From assembly GCF_000337735.1 (NCBI RefSeq), contig NZ_AOHX01000026.1:287645-351644 (forward strand): DNA of 64,000 nucleotides, in the 5' to 3' direction. A program made the translations under genes and the position numbers. Within the stretch, counting starts at the first letter, position 1. The number at the start of each line of letters is the position of its first letter. The notes beneath the pieces were generated by a model. The model had not been told where the DNA came from. It was given only the letters and a program-made list of their open reading frames with translations, and searched no databases. This DNA is from Natronorubrum sulfidifaciens JCM 14089. Lineage in GTDB: Archaea; Halobacteriota; Halobacteria; Halobacteriales; Natrialbaceae. This document shows, piece by piece, positions 59,689-64,000 of this stretch.

Positions 59689-59770
59689 ATGTCGGCCACT
59701 CGCACCCGGACGGTAAATATATTCTGTCACCGGCCCGGCTGTCGAACGCGACGACGACAGGCGCGTCGTG

Positions 59771-60607
59771 CTATCGCTCGGCTGCGACTGTGGTCGCAGC
59801 GGCTGTCGACTCCGACTCGTCATCATCGTCGTCCCCGACCACGGTATGTCCCGAGACGAACTCCGCAGTGCGTTCGTGCTGTGGGTTTTCGAAGAACGAC
59901 CGGGTGTCGTTCGTCTCGATGCAGTCGCCGAGATAGAGGAAGACGACCTCGTCGGCGAGCCGTTTGGCTTGATCCATGCTGTGGGTAACCATGATGATCG
60001 TATACTCGTCTTTGAGGGACTCGAGGGTCTCCTCGACCGTTTCGGCGGAAACGGGATCGAGCGCCGACGTCACCTCGTCACAGAGCAGGATGTCGGGTTC
60101 GACGGCCAGCGAGCGGGCGAGACAGAGCCGCTGGATCTGGCCGGTCGATAGCTCTGCGCCGGGGGCGTCGAGTCGGTCTTCGACCTCGCTCCAGAGGTTG
60201 ACCTTCCGCAGGTAGTGTTCGACCCGATCATCGAGGTCGGCTTTCGACTCGTAGTCGCCGTGGATCTGCAGCCCATAGGCGACGTTCTCGTAGATCGATA
60301 GCGGCAGCGCGGTCGGCGTCTGCGGGACGTAGCCGATCCGTCTGCGAAGCTCCGGTACCGGCTCGTCGGTGTTGTAGACCGACTGCTCGCCCAATAGGAC
60401 GTCGCCCGAAATCTCGACGTTGGGTTGGATCTCGTGAAGTCGGTTCAGCGATTTGAGCAGCGTCGATTTCCCACAGCCCGAGGGACCGATGATGGCCGTC
60501 AGCTGATTCGCTGGGAACTCGACCGAGACGCCTTTCAGCGCCTCGACTTCGCGGTTTCCGGTGTACGTTACGGTGAGATTCTCGGTAGTGAGTGCAGTGT
60601 CTGTCAT
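59771..60607 (-). CDS. pstB: Phosphate ABC transporter ATP-binding protein
   Basis: This 278-residue ATPase drives phosphate import. Walker A is GPSGCGKSTLLKSLNR, Walker B ILLCDEVTSALDP and the signature ELSTGQIQRLCLARSLA; PstB-specific SIYENVAYGLQIHGDYESK is present. Two positions differ from the norm: LSTGQ for LSGGQ, and DEVT for DEPT. It overlaps pstA by 4 nt. An acidic 20-residue C-terminal tail follows. No phoU gene follows it here. Confidence 0.95.
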   Translation of the reverse strand: MTDTALTTENLTVTYTGNREVEALKGVSVEFPANQLTAIIGPSGCGKSTLLKSLNRLHEIQPNVEISGDVLLGEQSVYNTDEPVPELRRRIGYVPQTPTALPLSIYENVAYGLQIHGDYESKADLDDRVEHYLRKVNLWSEVEDRLDAPGAELSTGQIQRLCLARSLAVEPDILLCDEVTSALDPVSAETVEETLESLKDEYTIIMVTHSMDQAKRLADEVVFLYLGDCIETNDTRSFFENPQHERTAEFVSGHTVVGDDDDDESESTAAATTVAAER

Positions 60608-61476
60608 GAGTGGCGACCTCCTGGTGCGTAGCGTGCGTAGCGTCCGGCAAGCAGTTTCGAGACGATGATCAACGCGAGTACGGCGACGATAAGGACGAAC
60701 GACGCTGCGTAGGCGTGTGAGCGGACCTCGGCGTTGAACGACATCGCCTGATCGAAGATGAGCACTGGGAGCGTCGTCGCCCCTTCGAAGAGGCCACCCG
60801 GCATATTCGTACTTCGACCAGTGGTGAACAACACCGTCGCAGCGTCACCGATGCCGCGGGCGAAGCCCATGATGATCCCGGCGATGATCCCCGGCAGCGC
60901 CGCGCGGAACGTCATCAGCGCGGCCTCGAATCGCGTCCCGCCGAGGCCGTAAGTCGCCTCTTTGACCGCCTCAGGAGCCGACCGCAACGCCTCGTCGGTG
61001 TAGCGGGTCATGATCGGGTACTGGAAGATCGCGATCGCGACGATCCCGAAGAACAGACTCGTTCGAGCACCGATCGCGATGATGATCGTCAGAACGAACA
61101 CACCGTAGACGATCGGTGGCGTCCCCCAGAGCACGTTCAAGAACATGTTCACGACGTCCGAGAACCGCTCGCTCGAGTAATCGCTCTGGAGATAGATCGC
61201 CGTGGAGACGGCGAGCACTGCCGAGACGACCGTCGCCGGAACGACGATGAACAGACTCCCGAGGACGGCATGGAGGAAGCCGCCGTCGCCCTCGAGCATG
61301 TATCGGGAGCCCGGCGGCGTGATCGCGATCGCGGGGTCGGTCAGGAAGACGCGCCCGCCACGGTAGATCGTCACGGCGACGACCAGCACCATCACGGCGA
61401 CGACGAGGGCGGCAGCGCCACGAGCAAGCAGGCCGAAGAGTCGCTGTTTGGCGTATCGGTCCATCAGTACTGCCAC
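60604..61476 (-). CDS. pstA: Phosphate ABC transporter permease
   Basis: This 290-residue membrane protein has six helices and the cytoplasmic EAA-type loop LRSAPEAVKEATYGLGGTRFEAALMTFRAALPGIIAG that contacts PstB. It overlaps pstC by 13 nt and pstB by 4 nt, which implies tight translational coupling in the pstSCAB operon. The start is taken at 61476 (MAVLMDRYAKQR); MDRYAKQ at 61464 is also possible. Confidence 0.94.
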   Translation of the reverse strand: MAVLMDRYAKQRLFGLLARGAAALVVAVMVLVVAVTIYRGGRVFLTDPAIAITPPGSRYMLEGDGGFLHAVLGSLFIVVPATVVSAVLAVSTAIYLQSDYSSERFSDVVNMFLNVLWGTPPIVYGVFVLTIIIAIGARTSLFFGIVAIAIFQYPIMTRYTDEALRSAPEAVKEATYGLGGTRFEAALMTFRAALPGIIAGIIMGFARGIGDAATVLFTTGRSTNMPGGLFEGATTLPVLIFDQAMSFNAEVRSHAYAASFVLIVAVLALIIVSKLLAGRYARYAPGGRHS

Positions 61477-62393
61477 CTCCGCTGGAGGCGGCGGCGGACG
61501 AGCATCGCCGTGAAGTTGAACAGCCAGACGACGACCACGAGCATGAGGCCGACGAAGATCAGCGCCGACTGGGTCAGCGGCAGGCTCATCAGCTCACCGA
61601 AATCGTTGACGATCAGCGTCGGCAGCGTCTGGCCCGTCGCAAACGGCGAACTCGGCAGGTGGGTCTGGCCGCCGATCAGCATCGCAGGCACGATCGTCGC
61701 GCCGAAGACGCGACCGAAGCCGAGCAACACGGCCGAGAAGATGCCGGGGCCCGCAGCCCGCAACAGCACCGACCGGATCGTCTCCCACTTCGTCGCGCCG
61801 ACGCCGAGCGAGGACTCCCGAAGCTCGTCGGGCAAGGCCTCGAGGGATTCGACCGACAGCGAGATCATGAAGGGAGTGACGACGATCGCCATCACGAGAC
61901 TGACTGTGAAGATGCCAAGACCGGTCGCACTCGAGCCGACGGCCGGCGCGAGGTAGTCGCCGACGAAGGGGACGACGACGATCAGCGCGACCAGTCCGAA
62001 GATCACGCTCGGGATCGCCGCGAGCACGTCGATAAACGACGAGACGAGCGTCTTCGCCCGTCCCTCGGCGTACTCGGCGATGTAGATCGCCGCAAGGATC
62101 GCGATCGGGGTGCCCATCGCCATCGTGAGTGCGGTGACGTAGATCGTGCCGACGATCGCCGGCAGGAAGCCAAACTCGTTCTGTGCGGGGTCCCAGTTCG
62201 AGGACGTCAGCGCCTGCACCAGCGAATACTCTGACAGCAGCGGCAGCGACTGGTAGAGCAGCGCCAGCACGATCAGGGCAAACAGCGCGATGGCGAAGTA
62301 GCCAGCCCCCTGCAACCAGCGGCTGCTCAGGCGTTCGATCAGGAGCCGCCGATCGAGTCGCCGTTGACTCCTAGACTCCGTCGACCCTGCCAT
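61464..62393 (-). CDS. pstC: Phosphate ABC transporter permease
   Basis: This 309-residue membrane protein pairs with PstA to form the channel. It has a long amphipathic N terminus (about 35 residues) and six helices. The EAA loop is SLEALPDELRESSLGVGATKWETIRSVLLRAAGPGI. Its start is 7 nt after the pstS stop. Confidence 0.94.
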   Translation of the reverse strand: MAGSTESRSQRRLDRRLLIERLSSRWLQGAGYFAIALFALIVLALLYQSLPLLSEYSLVQALTSSNWDPAQNEFGFLPAIVGTIYVTALTMAMGTPIAILAAIYIAEYAEGRAKTLVSSFIDVLAAIPSVIFGLVALIVVVPFVGDYLAPAVGSSATGLGIFTVSLVMAIVVTPFMISLSVESLEALPDELRESSLGVGATKWETIRSVLLRAAGPGIFSAVLLGFGRVFGATIVPAMLIGGQTHLPSSPFATGQTLPTLIVNDFGELMSLPLTQSALIFVGLMLVVVVWLFNFTAMLVRRRLQRRWQY

Positions 62394-62400
62394 CGTTCAG

Positions 62401-63381
62401 TTATGGCCCCTCGGCCAGGTCGTCCTGTGCCTCTTCGAGTGTGTCCGCCTCGAGCGGAACGTAGCCGTTGTCTCGGACGTACTCTTGACCCTCGGTTAGT
62501 ACCCACTCGACGAAGTCGTGGGCTTCCTCGTCGAACGCGCCGTCGGAAGCGAGGAACATCTCGCGTGCCGGCGGGGCCGGATACTGACCCTCCTCGACGG
62601 CGGCGAGGAACTCCTCTCGGGTGTCATAGAAGTCCTCATCCTCGGAAATCGTCCCGTCACCGTCGTGATCGAGTGGCACCGGGCGAATGTCGCCCTCGAG
62701 CTCGCCGCTCTCGAGAGCGTAGACGTAGTTGATGTTGTTCAGCGAGATGGCCGTCTCGTTGGAGCCGACGGCTTCGGCGACCGGCTGGTCGCCGTTGTGG
62801 TTGCCATCCGAGAGATCCTCGAGTTCGCTCTGCGTGTAGGCGTCGTCCTCGCCGCCGAGGAAATCACCCCACTGCTTGTAGGCTGCGGAGGCGTCCGAGC
62901 GCCCGTAGACGGTGATCTCCTCGTCGACGTCCGCGTCGACGACCTCGCCCCAGTTCGTGACCTCTTTCGTGAAGATGGCCTCGAGGTCCTCGCGGCTCAG
63001 GCCGTCTTCCTGGAGTTCCTCGAGGACGGGGTTGTCGGCGTTGACCGTCGCGACGACGGTATCGATGAGCATGGGGACAGCGAACAGTCCCTGGTCGATC
63101 TCCTCCGGTTCGGGTTCGCGACCCATCATCGCGATGTCGACCTGACCGTTTAAAACGTCGGAGACGCCGACACCAGTGCCGCCGCCGGAGATATCGAACG
63201 AGGTGTCCGTGTCGTCTCCGTAGCGGTCCGCCCAGACTTCGACCATCGGCAGTGGGCCGACCCCACCCGAGATACGAACCGAAGAGCCGCCGCCGAGAAC
63301 AGACGAACAGCCCGCAAGCGAGACAACCGAGCCAACTCCGGCAAGCTGTAGCGCAGAACGACGCGAATAGGTGCGTTCCAT
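62401..63381 (-). CDS. pstS: Phosphate ABC transporter substrate-binding lipoprotein
   Basis: This 326-residue protein binds phosphate outside the cell and hands it to PstCA. The signal MERTYSRRSALQLAGVGS has an Arg-Arg pair and a lipobox LAGC. The PBP fold shows VRISGGVGPLPMVEVWADRYG, DISGGGTGVGVSDVLNGQVDIAMMGR and VTNWGEVV. The gene starts the pstSCAB operon. ATG 63381 is chosen, as the frame to 63495 lacks signal-like sequence. Confidence 0.93.
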   Translation of the reverse strand: MERTYSRRSALQLAGVGSVVSLAGCSSVLGGGSSVRISGGVGPLPMVEVWADRYGDDTDTSFDISGGGTGVGVSDVLNGQVDIAMMGREPEPEEIDQGLFAVPMLIDTVVATVNADNPVLEELQEDGLSREDLEAIFTKEVTNWGEVVDADVDEEITVYGRSDASAAYKQWGDFLGGEDDAYTQSELEDLSDGNHNGDQPVAEAVGSNETAISLNNINYVYALESGELEGDIRPVPLDHDGDGTISEDEDFYDTREEFLAAVEEGQYPAPPAREMFLASDGAFDEEAHDFVEWVLTEGQEYVRDNGYVPLEADTLEEAQDDLAEGP

Positions 63382-63700
63382 GAGTATTACCCCGTATTCG
63401 CTAGGGACTTGTACTCTCTTGCTCCGCTGCAATTCTTTGGTGTACAACCCGAAAGCAGCAAACCTCTCGTATTCATGCGTGTATTCGACACACACAGACT
63501 GGGCTCGAGGGAGGACTCCCGGATATCAGGCCCGACAACCGCTCTCCACCGGGATAAGATCGGTTCTGTGTAGTGTCGACGCCGGACGAGTGACACCACT
63601 CGAGTGACGAGCAAGCTGGCAATCGCTGAGCCGTTCGATTTCGCGGTGACGAGACAACGACGACGCCGATCGAAAATATTGCCGTGTTCTTCGACGGTGA
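63382..63700 (-). other. Intergenic region upstream of pstS
   Basis: This 319-nt gap must hold the pstS promoter. I see no convincing TATA box, P-box or RNA gene; only short non-significant frames occur on both strands. Confidence 0.45.
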
Positions 63701-64000
63701 CTAAAACAGTATCACGAGCAGCGCAAGCGAGAACGCACTGACGGCGAGAAACGAGACCAGTACGGCGAGTGCAGGCGTGAGGCCGGTGTTGCGGAGTTCA
63801 GTGAGTCGGATTTCGGTGCCAAGTCCGACGAACGCGAGGAGGAACAGCCAGTTGTAGGCGTTCTCGATCGCGGTCTGTTGGGCCGGCGAGAACGCCCCCG
63901 CACTCGCGAGGACGACGAGTGCAATAAAGCCGAGCACGAACTTCGGGAACTCCGCCCACAGCAGCCCGACGGACGGGCGGCCCCCCTCTCCCTGCTGGGC
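63701..64000 (-). CDS. YeiH/UPF0324-type membrane transporter, partial
   Basis: This is the C-terminal 99 residues of a membrane protein; the frame is open to the window edge and continues outside. LLWAEFPKFVLGFIALVVLASAG, NWLFLLAFVGLGTEIRLTELRNTG and ALAVLVSFLAVSAFSLALLVILF match the end of the YeiH family of putative sulfate exporters. A 5'-truncated view prevents further statements. Confidence 0.85.
   Translation of the reverse strand, partial: AQQGEGGRPSVGLLWAEFPKFVLGFIALVVLASAGAFSPAQQTAIENAYNWLFLLAFVGLGTEIRLTELRNTGLTPALAVLVSFLAVSAFSLALLVILF

Overview
The window is a piece of a haloarchaeal chromosome, most likely from the Natrialbales (Natronorubrum, Natrinema or Haloterrigena type). 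The evidence is the very acidic protein composition, the high GC content with abundant CTCGAG/CTCGAC codons, archaeal EF-1A next to ribosomal protein S10, an archaeal sn-glycerol-1-phosphate dehydrogenase, halocyanin, archaeal-type CoaD and ProRS, and haloarchaeal secretion signals (Tat, lipobox, PGF-CTERM). Most of it is ordinary chromosomal sequence with two small accessory stretches.

Layout. 1-5.4 kb: tRNA-Ala(CGC), a rhomboid protease, the tuf-rpsJ operon, an ACT-domain/homoserine dehydrogenase operon and a NifU-C scaffold protein. 5.5-10.1 kb: an exported LVIVD beta-propeller, a ROK sugar kinase, two adjacent UspA genes and a short-chain dehydrogenase. 10.2-13.9 kb: a plus-strand run (DUF2071, MOSC, YqcI/YcgG, cysteine hydrolase, coaD, membrane protein). 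13.9-20.2 kb: two more UspA genes, a geranylgeranyl-reductase-type flavoprotein, an orphan NrfD membrane subunit, a triosephosphate-isomerase-like gene preceded by a 49-residue gene, a PRC-barrel protein and a class V aminotransferase. 20.2-25.9 kb: an FKBP isomerase, a halocyanin/sulfite-oxidase-type operon, a seven-helix membrane protein, a class V aminotransferase gene broken by a G7 tract, and a double UspA protein. 26-29.6 kb: a coiled-coil protein and uvrA.

29.66-31.71 kb is an IS200/IS605-type element. It carries an intact tnpB with an upstream DUF2080 gene and a ruined tnpA whose HUH segment is replaced by a copy of 42 nt from the tnpB 3' end. It has cut off the 3' end of a small membrane-protein gene.

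33.5-40.4 kb holds three overlapping genes. They look like a RecBC/AddAB-type helicase-nuclease with an active helicase-nuclease (1214 aa) and a split, catalytically degenerate partner (744 + 347 aa). This is the best candidate in the window for a poorly described system. A Nudix gene follows. 41.0-42.2 kb is an AT-richer accessory patch with a lipoprotein gene and a tiny membrane-protein gene behind a palindrome.

42.3-64 kb holds a quinone oxidoreductase, proS, gltB, an AhpD-like protein, a DUF123 nuclease-fold protein, a RecA-fold protein with a broken P-loop, egsA, an S9 peptidase, a hyperacidic membrane protein, a glycosyltransferase, a HIT hydrolase, trpB, the pstSCAB phosphate transporter and the start of a YeiH-type transporter that leaves the window.

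Across the window an 80-nt intergenic repeat recurs at least five times (8683, 10081, 44842, 45172, 49970). Each copy starts on the base after an in-frame TGA, in the same orientation as the reading frame, and folds into nested stems with compensating base changes. It is probably a structured 3'-UTR element and is the most novel-looking non-coding signal here.
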